Assembly: GCA_965277075.1 (NCBI GenBank)
Contig: OZ255707.1
Location: 1 to 64,000, forward strand
DNA: 64,000 nucleotides
From: Lustribacter sp965277075
GTDB taxonomy: Bacteria; Vulcanimicrobiota; Vulcanimicrobiia; Vulcanimicrobiales; Vulcanimicrobiaceae
Direction: 5' to 3'
The first letter of the stretch is position 1. Each line of letters starts with the position of its first letter. The translations under genes were made by a program, and so were the position numbers. Shown one piece after another: positions 17,484-26,073 of the stretch. A model generated the notes under the pieces. That model ran no database searches. It worked only from the letters and a program-made list of their open reading frames with translations, and had not been told where the DNA came from.

Positions 17484-18580
17484 GCGACGCGGCCTCCAGC
17501 GAGCGTCCCGACTTCGCTGACGTCGTCGAACGTCACCGGGCCGAGCTCCATGCGCACTGCTATCGGATGCTGGGCTCGGTGCACGACGCCGATGATGCGC
17601 TGCAGGACACGCTCGTGCGCGCTTGGCGCGGTGCTGCCGGCTTGCGCGACGCGACTTCGGCCCGACCGTGGCTCTTCTCCATCGCGACCAATGTGTGCCT
17701 GACCGAGCTCGAACGGCGGAGTACGCGCGTGCTGCCTCACGACTTCGGTCCAGCCTCCGCGGGTCATATGCCGCCTGGCGCACCGCAGATCGAATCGACG
17801 TGGATCGAACCCTATCCAACGGAAGGGATCGGTATCACGCCGAGTCACGTGAATCCCGAAGCAAGTTACGAGCAACGCGAAGGGCTGGAACTCGCGTTCG
17901 TTGCGGCTCTGCAACATCTCGCAGCGACGCAGCGCGCAATGCTCATCCTCCGCGAGGTGATAGGCTTTAGCGCGAGTGAGGTCGCGACGATGCTGCAGAC
18001 CTCAGTTCCGTCGGTCAACAGCGGTCTGCAGCGTGCGCGCGCCGCGGTGCGCGAGCGGGTCGGTCCGCGCACTCAGCAGCAGGCGTTGCGGTCGCTCGGC
18101 GACGACGACTTGCATCGAATCGTCAATCGGTACGTCGAAGCGTGGGAGGGTAACGACGTCGATGCTTTCACTTCGCTGCTCGTCGAAGACGCGACGTTCG
18201 CGATGCCGCCGCTCGCGACGTGGTACGCACCGCGCGCAGCGATTGCAAAATGGGCGCGAGAGTTCTCGCTCTCGGGCGCGTGGCGCTGGAAGACGGTGCT
18301 CACCGAGGCGAACGCGCAGCCGGCGCTCGGTTTTTACTCATGGAACGAGCCGGCTCAGGCATATTTACCGTTCGCGCTCAACGTGTTGAGCCTACGCCAT
18401 GGTCTGGTTAGCGACGTCACGGCATTCATTGTGCGCGCGATCGACGCACCGGAACCCGAAGCGTACCAACGCTTCCCAGAGCAACCGATGGATGCGCGGC
18501 AGGTGAACATGACATTCGAGCGATTCGGTCTGCCGGATTGTGTGAGTCCATCAAGCGCCGAGAACCGGGGTCGCATTTAA
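17432..18580 (+). CDS. ECF sigma factor with SnoaL-like C-terminal domain
   Basis: The sigma-70 region 2 (HCYRMLGSVHDADDALQDTL, then RAWRGAAG) and region 4 (ATQRAMLILREVIGFSASEV, then SVNSGLQRARAAVRER) are followed by an NTF2-like domain (IVNRYVEAWEGNDVDAFTSL, MPPLATWYAPRAAIAKW). This is the layout of the TIGR02960/SigJ-like group, where the fused domain replaces an anti-sigma factor. TTG at 17432 is the first conventional start; translation from near 17480, overlapping the VOC stop, is equally plausible and would suit the domain edge better. The VOC gene in front is probably co-expressed. Confidence 0.85.
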   Translation: MVPRSQRAHVARRGAALSDAASSERPDFADVVERHRAELHAHCYRMLGSVHDADDALQDTLVRAWRGAAGLRDATSARPWLFSIATNVCLTELERRSTRVLPHDFGPASAGHMPPGAPQIESTWIEPYPTEGIGITPSHVNPEASYEQREGLELAFVAALQHLAATQRAMLILREVIGFSASEVATMLQTSVPSVNSGLQRARAAVRERVGPRTQQQALRSLGDDDLHRIVNRYVEAWEGNDVDAFTSLLVEDATFAMPPLATWYAPRAAIAKWAREFSLSGAWRWKTVLTEANAQPALGFYSWNEPAQAYLPFALNVLSLRHGLVSDVTAFIVRAIDAPEPEAYQRFPEQPMDARQVNMTFERFGLPDCVSPSSAENRGRI

Positions 18581-18743
18581 CAAAACATCTACGAGTGGCA
18601 CCGGCCGCCCCCCTTATCCCTCAACGGGTCGGTTTTAGGACTACGCGTAGATGGTAGCGCAGGGCCTCAATTTCGATATGAGTTGCGATTTGCCGACTTT
18701 TTAGGCGTGGGTGCGCTGACGGGTATGCTTTCGGCTTTGCCCA

Positions 18744-19502
18744 TTACCACGGGAGCGTTCCGAGTTTTGCGTGCGTGAACGTACCCGTCGGGCCGTCCGG
18801 GCCGAGTAGCGCGACCCGCACCGCCTCGCTGGCGCCTTCCTCGAGCGTCTCCGTGCCCGCATAGTTGTTGAGGTTCGTCTTCGTGAACCCCGGAGAGACA
18901 GCGTTGACCTTGATTCCCTCCGGCTCGAGCTCGATCGCCATGGCGAGCGTCAAAGCGTTGAGAGCCGTCTTTGACGCAGGATAGACGGGGCCGAAGGTCG
19001 AGCGGTTAACGTAGCCTGGGTCCGCGTTCCTCGTCAATGATCCGACGCCGCTCGACACGTTGACGATGCGGGCTGCGGGCGCCTCGCGCAGAAGCGGCAG
19101 CATCGCCTGGTAAACGGCGAGGACGCCGAACACATTGGTGTCCCACACCGCGCGCATTTCAGTGAGGGACACATTGCTCGGGCGGACCGTCTTTGCATAT
19201 TCCTGGACCGACTGGGCGGCCAGCTTACTCGTATTGGAGATGGCCGCGTTGTTGACGAGCACGTCGAGGCGGCCGAACTCTTTGCGCACGCGCTCCGCCG
19301 CGGCGGCGATCGAAGACTGATCCGTCACGTCGAGCTGCAACGCCCGCGCATCCGGCCCGATCTCCTTCGCCGCAGTCTCGCCGCGCTCGAGATTGCGGGA
19401 CGCGACCAGCACGGTAAAGCCGTGTGTCACCAGATCCCTTGCGATCTGAAGGCCGATGCCTTGATTAGCGCCGGTCACCAGGGCGACGGGTTTGTCTTGC
19501 AT
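18744..19502 (-). CDS. Short-chain dehydrogenase/reductase
   Basis: This 252-residue classical SDR has the cofactor motif LVTGANQGIGLQIA, VLVNNAAISN, the active-site Ser in RIVNVSSGVGSL and Tyr/Lys in VYPASKTALNALTLA. It resembles the carbonyl-reductase-like (CBR1) SDRs common in soil bacteria. The substrate is unknown. It is divergent from an AraC-type fragment 16 bases away, which may be what is left of its regulator. Confidence 0.88.
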   Translation of the reverse strand: MQDKPVALVTGANQGIGLQIARDLVTHGFTVLVASRNLERGETAAKEIGPDARALQLDVTDQSSIAAAAERVRKEFGRLDVLVNNAAISNTSKLAAQSVQEYAKTVRPSNVSLTEMRAVWDTNVFGVLAVYQAMLPLLREAPAARIVNVSSGVGSLTRNADPGYVNRSTFGPVYPASKTALNALTLAMAIELEPEGIKVNAVSPGFTKTNLNNYAGTETLEEGASEAVRVALLGPDGPTGTFTHAKLGTLPW

Positions 19503-19518
19503 AGCTAGCTCCTAGGCT

Positions 19519-19803
19519 TTGACATGGGCTTCTCGAACCGAGCACGTTGCGATGAGCGAACGAAGTTTCGCTCGACGTTTCACGCGCGAGGTGGGCTCCT
19601 CTCCCGCGCGATTCGTCGAGCGACTTCGGCTGGACGAGGCCCGCCGGCTTCTCGAGACGACCGACACGACCGTCGACGACGTTGCATCTCGCTGCGGGTT
19701 CGAAGGAGTGGAAGTGTTTCGGCGAGCGTTCCGTCGCGCATTCGCGACGGCCCCGACACAGTATCGCGAGCGGTTCGTAGCGCCGTATAAGTTCAAGCGC
19801 TGA
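19519..19803 (+). pseudogene. GlxA/AraC-type regulator, C-terminal HTH remnant
   Basis: About 85 residues match the C-terminal double HTH of GlxA-type regulators: RVAMSER-like ASRTEHVAMSERSFARRFTR, PARFVERLRLDEARRLLE and DVASRCGFEGVEVFRRAFRR, ending PTQYRERF. The N-terminal DJ-1/PfpI ligand domain (about 200 residues) and the first helix of the HTH are gone. A TTG at 19519 could start a short protein, but the first helix would be incomplete. It faces away from the SDR gene. Confidence 0.6.
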
Positions 19804-20019
19804 CGGCGTGGACCAACTAAGCAGCGGCATCGTAATGTGGCAGACATATCCGGTACAGGCGTATGCCGCCAAAAATGGATCCGGATTATTTGTCGCCACC
19901 GTCTCCCATGCCTCGAAAAGATGCGACTCTGAGTTTCTACTTTTTTGATACCCGTTTGCGAACGAAAGGCGATCCCGAAAACGGTCGTTTCCGGGACAGC
20001 GGCAGGTGGTATCTCGCCT

Positions 20020-20460
20020 TCATCCCCGACACTGGAATAAAAACAACGTAACGGGAGATGCCGTCGCGCCAAGAGCGCGGTAGAAATCGAGCGCGTGTAC
20101 ATCATCATTATCAACGGCGACGAACAGTTCGCGAATCCCACTTGCGTTTGCGATCTCCCGCAGTCTGGCGACGAGCTGCCGTCCAATGCCTTTTCGCCGC
20201 TCCTCGGGCCGTACGGCAATATCGTAGATGAAGAGTTCGCATGACTCCGTCTTCGTCAACGGTAGGGTGTAAGCGGTCAGTCCGCCTATGATGTTATCAC
20301 CCGCAAACCCCGCGATCGCCCAAAAATCTTGTCGCACAAGAAGGCGGTCAATGTAGTCATCGCTGAGCGGTTCGGATTCTTCGTCGAAAACCGATGCGAT
20401 TGTAGTAAAGAGCGCCCTCGCTAGATCGCGGTCGCCGGACTTCAATCTCGCTGTTCGCAT
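20020..20460 (-). CDS. GNAT acetyltransferase, AAC(3)-I-like
   Basis: This 146-residue GNAT protein has the acetyl-CoA motif RPEERRKGIGRQLVARL and the segment IIGGLTAYTLP...CELFIYDIAV. This closely follows the aminoglycoside 3-N-acetyltransferase AAC(3)-I pattern (VVGGLAAYVLP...EIYIYDLAV). The upstream LLVRQDFWAIAGFAGDN also fits. AAC(3)-I enzymes acetylate gentamicin-type aminoglycosides. Whether this chromosomal relative does so is not known; the similarity is to the fold and to a rather specific motif. Confidence 0.8.
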   Translation of the reverse strand: MRTARLKSGDRDLARALFTTIASVFDEESEPLSDDYIDRLLVRQDFWAIAGFAGDNIIGGLTAYTLPLTKTESCELFIYDIAVRPEERRKGIGRQLVARLREIANASGIRELFVAVDNDDVHALDFYRALGATASPVTLFLFQCRG

Positions 20461-20790
20461 CTAAACTCCTCATACGTCACTGCTCGAGACGTTTGCTCAA
20501 GGAAGCGATGCCGGGGCAAGTTGCATTGGCCGACTGAGAGCCAAGAGATGGCCGCCAGGCATTTCGTCTAATGGAATTCCGAGCCGGTTGCGCACGACCG
20601 CGCGCTGAAACGACGGGGGAAGAAATGATCGTCTCGTCACTGTATGAATCGCGGCTCCGCCTTGGGCCCTTCTCGCAGTGGCCAGGGTTCTGCAACGGGC
20701 CCCGATATGATTGGTGACATCCGCGACCGCACGACGCTTTGCAAACGTAACGAGTGCTGCTCGTTTCGGCGACGATGGCCGATTACAAGA
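20461..20790. other. Intergenic region, nothing recognised
   Basis: No frame here has domain similarity or a convincing start. It contains the upstream region of the GNAT gene and the downstream region of the SDR gene, both on the minus strand. Confidence 0.4.
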
Positions 20791-21657
20791 CTATGCGACG
20801 CCGCTCGGCGCCGGACTCAGGAACTTTTCGAGGCCGTAGGCTTCGAGGACGGAGCGTTGAATCGGCGCGACCAACTCGTTAATGTGGGTGACGGGCGAGT
20901 CGGCCGGCACGACTATACGAAGCGGACGCGTCCCGGGCTTCGCGGCGACGAGTGCGGCGATCGCCTCGGCGACTTCAATCGGCGGACGCGCGATCGAGCC
21001 CAGCCTCGCAAGCATGTCGTCGGCGGTCTTCGCGATCTCGCCGTAACTCGCGAGGCGTTCGGCGTCATCGGGTGCGATCATGTTGTTTCCGATGTTCGTC
21101 GCGTACGCTCCGGGTTCGACGATCGCGACATCGACGTCGAAGGGCCGCAATTCGTACGAGAAGGCTTCGGCGAGCGCTTCGATGGCCCACTTCGACGACG
21201 AGTAGATGCCGTTAAACGGCATGGTGAAGCGGCCGACGACGGAGCTGACGAAGACGACGAGGCCCGCGCGCCGCTCGCGCATGCCCGGCAAGAACGCACG
21301 CGCGAGGCGGAACGGCCCGACGACGTTGGTTGCGAACTGACGCTCGAGTGACGCGGGCGTATAGGCTTCCGTCGTGCCAAAGTGGGCCGTACCGGCGTTA
21401 TTGACAAGTACGTCGACGCGGCCGGCCGCTTCCAAAATTTTTGCCGTGCCGCGCTCGACGGAGCCTTCGTCCGTGACATCCATGTCGACCACCGTAATAC
21501 CGAGCCGTTCGAGTGCCTTCGCCGGTTCGGTGTTGCGGCCGGCGATGTCGCGCATCGTGCCGAAGACGACATTTCCCGCTTCGACGAGCAGGCGTGCGGT
21601 GTCGTGACCGAAGCCCGTGCTCGTACCGGTGACGACTGCGACTTGTGATTGAGACAT
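20791..21657 (-). CDS. Short-chain dehydrogenase/reductase under HxlR control
   Basis: This 288-residue classical SDR has VAVVTGTSTGFGHDTARLLV, VLVNNAGTAHFG, VVFVSSVVGRF and IYSSSKWAIEALAEAF, giving the Ser-Tyr-Lys triad. The long C-terminus is typical of the 17-beta-HSD-like subgroup. The divergent HxlR gene with an ordered operator between them suggests induction by an electrophile or quinone, as in other HxlR/SDR pairs. Confidence 0.88.
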   Translation of the reverse strand: MSQSQVAVVTGTSTGFGHDTARLLVEAGNVVFGTMRDIAGRNTEPAKALERLGITVVDMDVTDEGSVERGTAKILEAAGRVDVLVNNAGTAHFGTTEAYTPASLERQFATNVVGPFRLARAFLPGMRERRAGLVVFVSSVVGRFTMPFNGIYSSSKWAIEALAEAFSYELRPFDVDVAIVEPGAYATNIGNNMIAPDDAERLASYGEIAKTADDMLARLGSIARPPIEVAEAIAALVAAKPGTRPLRIVVPADSPVTHINELVAPIQRSVLEAYGLEKFLSPAPSGVA

Positions 21658-21706
21658 GACGACCTTTCACTGAAGCTTGACTTCGCGGAGTCTACGCGCT
21701 TCACTG

Positions 21707-21732
21707 ACGAAAAGGAAGTACTTACGAAAAGG
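21707..21732. promoter_or_regulatory. Likely HxlR operator: direct repeats around a palindrome
   Basis: ACGAAAAGG occurs twice in the same orientation (21707-21715 and 21724-21732), and the eight bases between them are the perfect palindrome AAGTACTT (21716-21723). The site lies in the 85-base gap between the divergent SDR and HxlR genes, 10 bases before the HxlR ATG. HxlR proteins bind as dimers to such TACTT-containing sites (YodB-like), so I propose it as the shared operator. Confidence 0.6.
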
Positions 21733-21742
21733 TTAGCTTAGT

Positions 21743-22105
21743 ATGCTCGATCCGCTTTCAGAACCCAGCGGCTGCTTTGATGCAATGTGTCCCGCGCGCG
21801 AGATTCTCACACATGTGACGGGACGCTGGGGCGTCCTGATCTTGGCGGCGCTGTATCCCGACGGCGTGCTGCGCTTTTCGGAGTTGCGCTCACGCATCGG
21901 AGGCATCTCGGAGAAAATGCTGGCGCAGCGATTGCGCGAGCTCGAGGGCGATGGGCTACTCCTGCGCGATAGCCGTCCAGTCGTGCCGCCGTACGTCGAC
22001 TATCGCTTGACGAAACTCGGTGTGGGTGTCGCGGAACATCTCGCAACGCTCTTGCAGTGGATCGACACGAACGTGGGTGAAATGCGGGTTGCCGCTCGGC
22101 GGTAG
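21743..22105 (+). CDS. HxlR-family winged-helix regulator
   Basis: This 120-residue HxlR protein has CPAREILTHVTGRWGVLILA, LRFSELRSRIGGISEKMLAQ and RLRELEGDGLLLRDSRP, followed by the wing VDYRLTKLG. A conserved Cys lies near the N-terminus (FDAMCPAREI), the position used by redox-sensing members such as YodB and HypR. It is divergent from the SDR it probably controls. Confidence 0.88.
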   Translation: MLDPLSEPSGCFDAMCPAREILTHVTGRWGVLILAALYPDGVLRFSELRSRIGGISEKMLAQRLRELEGDGLLLRDSRPVVPPYVDYRLTKLGVGVAEHLATLLQWIDTNVGEMRVAARR

Positions 22106-22395
22106 GCGTCGTTCCAGCCAAGTCGGCCGGCCTCAAGGAGACGAGTTGCGAAGTGCGCTGTGTCGAGCCGACTTGTGAGTCGCCGATCGATTGAAATCCC
22201 GAGGCCGGCCCGCGGGCGGCGTAGCTGCCCCACGTCCGACCGCAGCGGCTACATCTTATCGGATGCGCTCATTTTCGGTAACTGGAGCTGCCACTGGAGA
22301 CGTTTTGGAGCTTTCGCCCGAATCCAACCACGTTCCGCGAACCGAAGAGATAGACGACGTTGAACGCGATCGAGTGATCGTCTTGATGCCGGCGG
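22106..22395. other. Intergenic region, nothing recognised
   Basis: This is a gap of about 290 bases between the convergent HxlR gene and the secreted hypothetical protein. I found no gene and no clear terminator hairpin. Confidence 0.4.
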
Positions 22396-23592
22396 CTAAT
22401 GCGAGAAATACGGCAGCGACTGCGGCCACGGATTCGCGCCCGGCTCGAGCCACGTCGAGCCGTCGCCATACGTTACTTGCCGGATCGCGTAGCTGACTGC
22501 GGCGGCGCCGGAAAAAGGATTGCTAGGATCGTCTAGGTCGCCCGCTCCATCGATCACGCAGTTCGGCCGGCTCGAGTTCACATCGGGAAGCGAACCTGGA
22601 CCGTTGACTTGCGCGCCCGGGGCGAACGACCCAATACGGCGTAGCGGCACGACGCGCCGCAGCAGCCCGAGTCCGTCGATCACTTGGATGTCAACGTCAA
22701 GTTCCGTGACGGCTTGCTGCGCGTTGTTTTGAAACGAAATGCACGCGAAGCCCTCGGTGCCGTCGTACCGGACGGACGAGATGCCATGCGTGAGCGCGAT
22801 CTGCGAGGGGCTGGCGGCCGCGTCGAGTGTCGCGGAGCCGAACGGCAATTGGCGCCACGCCGACGACGGCGATTGCGCCGAACCGTGCGAATTCGCGGAG
22901 TCGAGGATCGAACCGAGCACGGCGCTCGGATTAAAGCCGACGCTCACCGACGAGCTCGAGCTGTTGATCGTCTGCGATCCGTCGGCGTTGTTCGTGACGG
23001 ACGAGCTTGACGATTGCGCGACGGGAACGTTCACGTCCGGCAGCGCTGCGGCTGCGGCGAGGAAGCCCAAGAAGCTACGATGTGTGTGTTGTGGCGCCGG
23101 CGTGAGCGTTGGAAGCTGCGGCTCCGGCGGTAAGAAGCCGACGGTCTTCGGATACGGTGCGGACGTAATAGCGTAGTCGAGGGAGTAGTACGGAACACCG
23201 ATCTGCGCGTCGGTCGCTCCCTGCGCCTGAAGCGCGCTGCGACCGTGGCCGGATAGCCAGTAAAGGAGCGCGTCGCGGTCGCCCGGTGTAAGTTCATCGA
23301 TACGTGACTCAGCCGCCATGAGCGCACCAGAGTCTGCATCCGAACCAACCGTCGCGGGCTCCTGGCGCGATTGCATCCTCGCGATAAGTGCAGGAATCGG
23401 TGCGGCCCGCACCGCGCTCAGCACGGCGACAAGCTGCGGCGATGCCGGCTGAATCCCCGGAACATTCTGCGATTGTGCGATACCCGCCCCAAGCGCGACG
23501 AGCACGAAAATCATGGCCGAAACGCTTGGCCATCGTCTACCGCGAAGGCGACGTTGGTCCCGGAAAGGCGGTATAACGTCACGCATTTTCAC
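22396..23592 (-). CDS. Secreted hypothetical protein with Ser-rich linker
   Basis: This 398-residue protein of unknown family has a hydrophobic export segment at about residues 24-42 (VSAMIFVLVALGAGIAQSQ). A Pro/Ala-rich middle follows, then two tracts of five serines (SSSSSVTNN and SSSSSVSVG), and a folded C-terminal part with two conserved-looking Cys (EGFACISFQNN and RPNCVIDG). It looks like a cell-surface or periplasmic protein. The start could be 23592 or the ATG at 23514 closer to the signal segment. Neighbours give no functional clue. Confidence 0.65.
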   Translation of the reverse strand: MKMRDVIPPFRDQRRLRGRRWPSVSAMIFVLVALGAGIAQSQNVPGIQPASPQLVAVLSAVRAAPIPALIARMQSRQEPATVGSDADSGALMAAESRIDELTPGDRDALLYWLSGHGRSALQAQGATDAQIGVPYYSLDYAITSAPYPKTVGFLPPEPQLPTLTPAPQHTHRSFLGFLAAAAALPDVNVPVAQSSSSSVTNNADGSQTINSSSSSVSVGFNPSAVLGSILDSANSHGSAQSPSSAWRQLPFGSATLDAAASPSQIALTHGISSVRYDGTEGFACISFQNNAQQAVTELDVDIQVIDGLGLLRRVVPLRRIGSFAPGAQVNGPGSLPDVNSSRPNCVIDGAGDLDDPSNPFSGAAAVSYAIRQVTYGDGSTWLEPGANPWPQSLPYFSH

Positions 23593-23644
23593 TCGTACAA
23601 TACAACTTGAACTTTTTCTTTCTCAAGAAGGTGTTGATGAGCTC

Positions 23645-23654
23645 GGGGGGGGGG
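23645..23654 (+). repeat. Homopolymer of ten G
   Basis: A run of ten G lies about 60 bases upstream of the ATG of the ester-cyclase-like gene at 23715. The codons across it continue that gene's frame. Such tracts are slippage-prone and could alter expression, or simply mark a sequencing difficulty. Confidence 0.6.
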
Positions 23655-23714
23655 CGGGATGCGCAACGGAGTCGAGCCGAGCGCAGGCGAAGCCATAAAC
23701 GGGGAGAGTGCGTA

Positions 23715-24224
23715 ATGAATCGTTCTGACCTAAGTTTGATATGGGACCGGCACACGGCGGACGAGTTCCAAACCCGCGACACTGAGGCGACGCTTGCGAC
23801 GATGGTTGCCGACGCGTACGTCAACCACGTTCCGGTGATGACCGGTGGTAGCGGCAAAGAAGAACTGCGGCGGTTTTACGCGCACGATTTCATTCCGATG
23901 ATGCCGGCCGACACCACGCTGCATTCAATCTCGCGCACGATCGGTGTCGATCAGCTCGTTGACGAGATGATCTTTTCATTCACGCATTCGGTCGAGATGC
24001 CGTGGATGCTACCCGGCATCGCACCGACGAACAAACACGTCGACATTCCGCTCGTGGTCATTGTGCGTTTCCGCGACGGCCTCCTCGCTCACGAGCATAT
24101 CTATTGGGATCAGGCGTCGGTCCTTAAACAGATCGGCCTTCTTACCGATCCGGCACTGCCGGTGTTTGGAGCCGAGACCGCTGCCAAAGTGGCCGCGTTG
24201 CCGCGAGCCTCGTTTATCGCTTAG
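23715..24224 (+). CDS. SnoaL-like/ester cyclase family protein
   Basis: This 169-residue NTF2-fold protein has WDRHTADEFQTRDTEATLAT, YVNHVPVMTGGSGKEELRRF, VDEMIFSFTHSVEMPWMLPG and AHEHIYWDQASVLKQIGLL. This is the arrangement found in nuclear-transport-factor-2-like ester cyclases often encoded next to dienelactone hydrolase-type genes. The ATG at 23715 has GGGGAGAG upstream and is preferred to a longer version beginning at 23607. The stop overlaps the end of the convergent DUF4239 gene. Confidence 0.78.
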   Translation: MNRSDLSLIWDRHTADEFQTRDTEATLATMVADAYVNHVPVMTGGSGKEELRRFYAHDFIPMMPADTTLHSISRTIGVDQLVDEMIFSFTHSVEMPWMLPGIAPTNKHVDIPLVVIVRFRDGLLAHEHIYWDQASVLKQIGLLTDPALPVFGAETAAKVAALPRASFIA

Positions 24225-24990
24225 CGCTTTTCCGCGATCGTGTGATGCAGCTCGAACCAGCGCGCGGGTGATATCGAAACGTCGCCGCGGAACGGATAAT
24301 CGAGTAGGACGATGAGTGCCAACAAGAGGCCGATGACTCCAGCCGTTGCGGCTGTCATGAGCAACTGCACGCGAAAGTTCTTGAGACCGAACAGATACAA
24401 GAAACCGATGATCGCCGCGGCGCCGAGCAGCAGCGCGAGTTTGATCACCGGAAGGACGATCGTTTCGTTGTCGTTGATGCGTCGCCGGCGCAGGTCGGCC
24501 ATGACTTGAACTCGGTCGAGCAAGTGATTCTGGAGGTTTGCGCGGCTCCGATCGCCTGCGGGGACGTTCACAACGTCGCCCATCAACGCGATCGTTAGCC
24601 GTTGCGCCAGCCGGCTGCTTCGGCCCGATTGCATGAGCGGCCACTCATCGGTTGCAACGGCGACGGCGTACGCGTCGATATCGTTGCCGATCCGGCGCGC
24701 GTCGACCGGCGCGAGGAACCGGCTGAAGCGCCAAACGTCCGTTGCGGCATCGACCTCTTGGCGCGCCTCTCCGTCGGCCTCCGAGAAGTGCTCCCAGACC
24801 ACGACGGTCGTGAATGCCAGCAGGACCGCATAGATCACGCCGACGACCGCGCAACTTCGTTATGCTCGATAAAGTCCGTCTTCGCGAATGACCGGCGGAC
24901 GATCGCATGACCGCCACAAGCAAATCCGATGCAAAACGCGGTAATCAAAATTACGCTCAGCCAGCCGGGAAGCGCGTAGATGAGCTGCAT
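24221..24990 (-). pseudogene. DUF4239 (bestrophin-like) membrane protein, frameshifted
   Basis: From an ATG at 24990 the frame reads MQLIYALPGWLSVILITAFC, then FACGGHAIVRR and DFIEHNEVA, which is the start of DUF4239. At about 24850 the frame is lost. AVVGVIYAVLLAFTTVVVWE continues in another frame and then runs normally to the C-terminus (MTAATAGVIGLLLALIVLLD). Compared with relatives, roughly the GFxYA residues are missing at the junction. The conserved polar and TM segments on both sides are intact, so this is a single lesion in an otherwise complete gene. Confidence 0.7.
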
Positions 24991-25042
24991 CGGGAAGCAT
25001 ACGCCCGGAAAGCGGCTCGTTCCCGCGACCTCCGCATCAGAG

Positions 25043-25960
25043 CTATGCGTTACCGATCTGTAGTACGAGCTTGCCGCGTGCCTGTCCCGACTGGCTCAGC
25101 TGCGCAGCCATTTGCCAATCCTCCAGCGGGAACGTGCGGGCCACCGGTATCGAGAAGCGACCTTCAGACGCCAGCCGTGCGTATTCGCCGAGTACGTCGT
25201 TACGCCGAGCGCCGAAACCGATACGCACGCCGAGTTTGTCGGCGGCGGCGAAATCGCTGAGTGTCAACACGTGTTCTGGCGCTTTGACGGTACGCACGAG
25301 GCCCGGCAACGCATTGCTAACCGGTGCCGCGTCGAGGGCGAGGTCGACCGGTCCGCCTACAAGTGCCCTCACTCGCTCAGCCATGCCGTCGCCGTAATTC
25401 GTGACTTCAGCGCCGGTGGCGCGCAGAGCATCGGCGTACGTCTCGCCGGCGCTGGCAATGACTCGTGCCCCTTTCTGCAGCGCGATCTGCACCGCGGCGT
25501 ACCCGACGGTGGTGCCGGCGCCGTTCACAAGCACGGTTGTACCGACGCGGACGCCGAGTTGATCGAGACCTCGGTAGGCCGTCTCGACCGCCATCGGCAA
25601 CGCGGCGGCGTCGACCGGGTCGAGTCCCGGCGGGCGCGGGAACCAAATGTCGAGGAGAGCCAGCTCGGATGCACCGGCGGTCGGTCCGGTAAAGGGCGCT
25701 GGGCCCAATACCGGGTCGTCAATCTTGACGCCGGTCACCGCGTCACCGACCGCGTCGACCGTGCCGGACACTTCGAGCCCGATACCGCGCGGAAGCTCGC
25801 CGGCAAAGAGTCCGCCGCACAGCGCCCAGTCCGCCGGGTTAAGCCCGCACGTTTGCACACCGACCCGAATCTGACCCGGTCCAGGCTTGGGAGGTTCGGC
25901 GTCTTCGAGTCGAAGCACGGCGAGCGCTTCTCCGTACTCGTGAAAGCGAAGGGTGCGCAT
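25043..25960 (-). CDS. Zinc-independent MDR oxidoreductase (quinone reductase-like)
   Basis: The ATG at 25960, preceded by AAGGAGACTCG, starts a 305-residue MDR protein: MRTLRFHEYGEALAVLRLED, CGLNPADWALCGGLF, the Rossmann motif VNGAGTTVGYAAVQIALQKG, and ending PLEDWQMAAQLSQSGQARGK. No catalytic or structural zinc cysteines are present, as in quinone oxidoreductase/enoyl reductase-type MDRs. It probably reduces quinones or enones with NADPH. Confidence 0.85.
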   Translation of the reverse strand: MRTLRFHEYGEALAVLRLEDAEPPKPGPGQIRVGVQTCGLNPADWALCGGLFAGELPRGIGLEVSGTVDAVGDAVTGVKIDDPVLGPAPFTGPTAGASELALLDIWFPRPPGLDPVDAAALPMAVETAYRGLDQLGVRVGTTVLVNGAGTTVGYAAVQIALQKGARVIASAGETYADALRATGAEVTNYGDGMAERVRALVGGPVDLALDAAPVSNALPGLVRTVKAPEHVLTLSDFAAADKLGVRIGFGARRNDVLGEYARLASEGRFSIPVARTFPLEDWQMAAQLSQSGQARGKLVLQIGNA

Positions 25961-26073
25961 TCGAGTCTCCTTCGGTGACGACAGCGTGCTGCTATTCTCG
26001 CAGAATGACACGGTGGGAGAGCAATGTTCGCGCTCATCTCGAACGAGCGCGCTGCCCGGCACGAAAAGGGCGG

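Noticed and set aside
19863..20051. A 62-residue + strand frame next to the GNAT gene
   Set aside because: No similarity or ribosome-binding site, and it overlaps the 3' end of the GNAT gene on the other strand.
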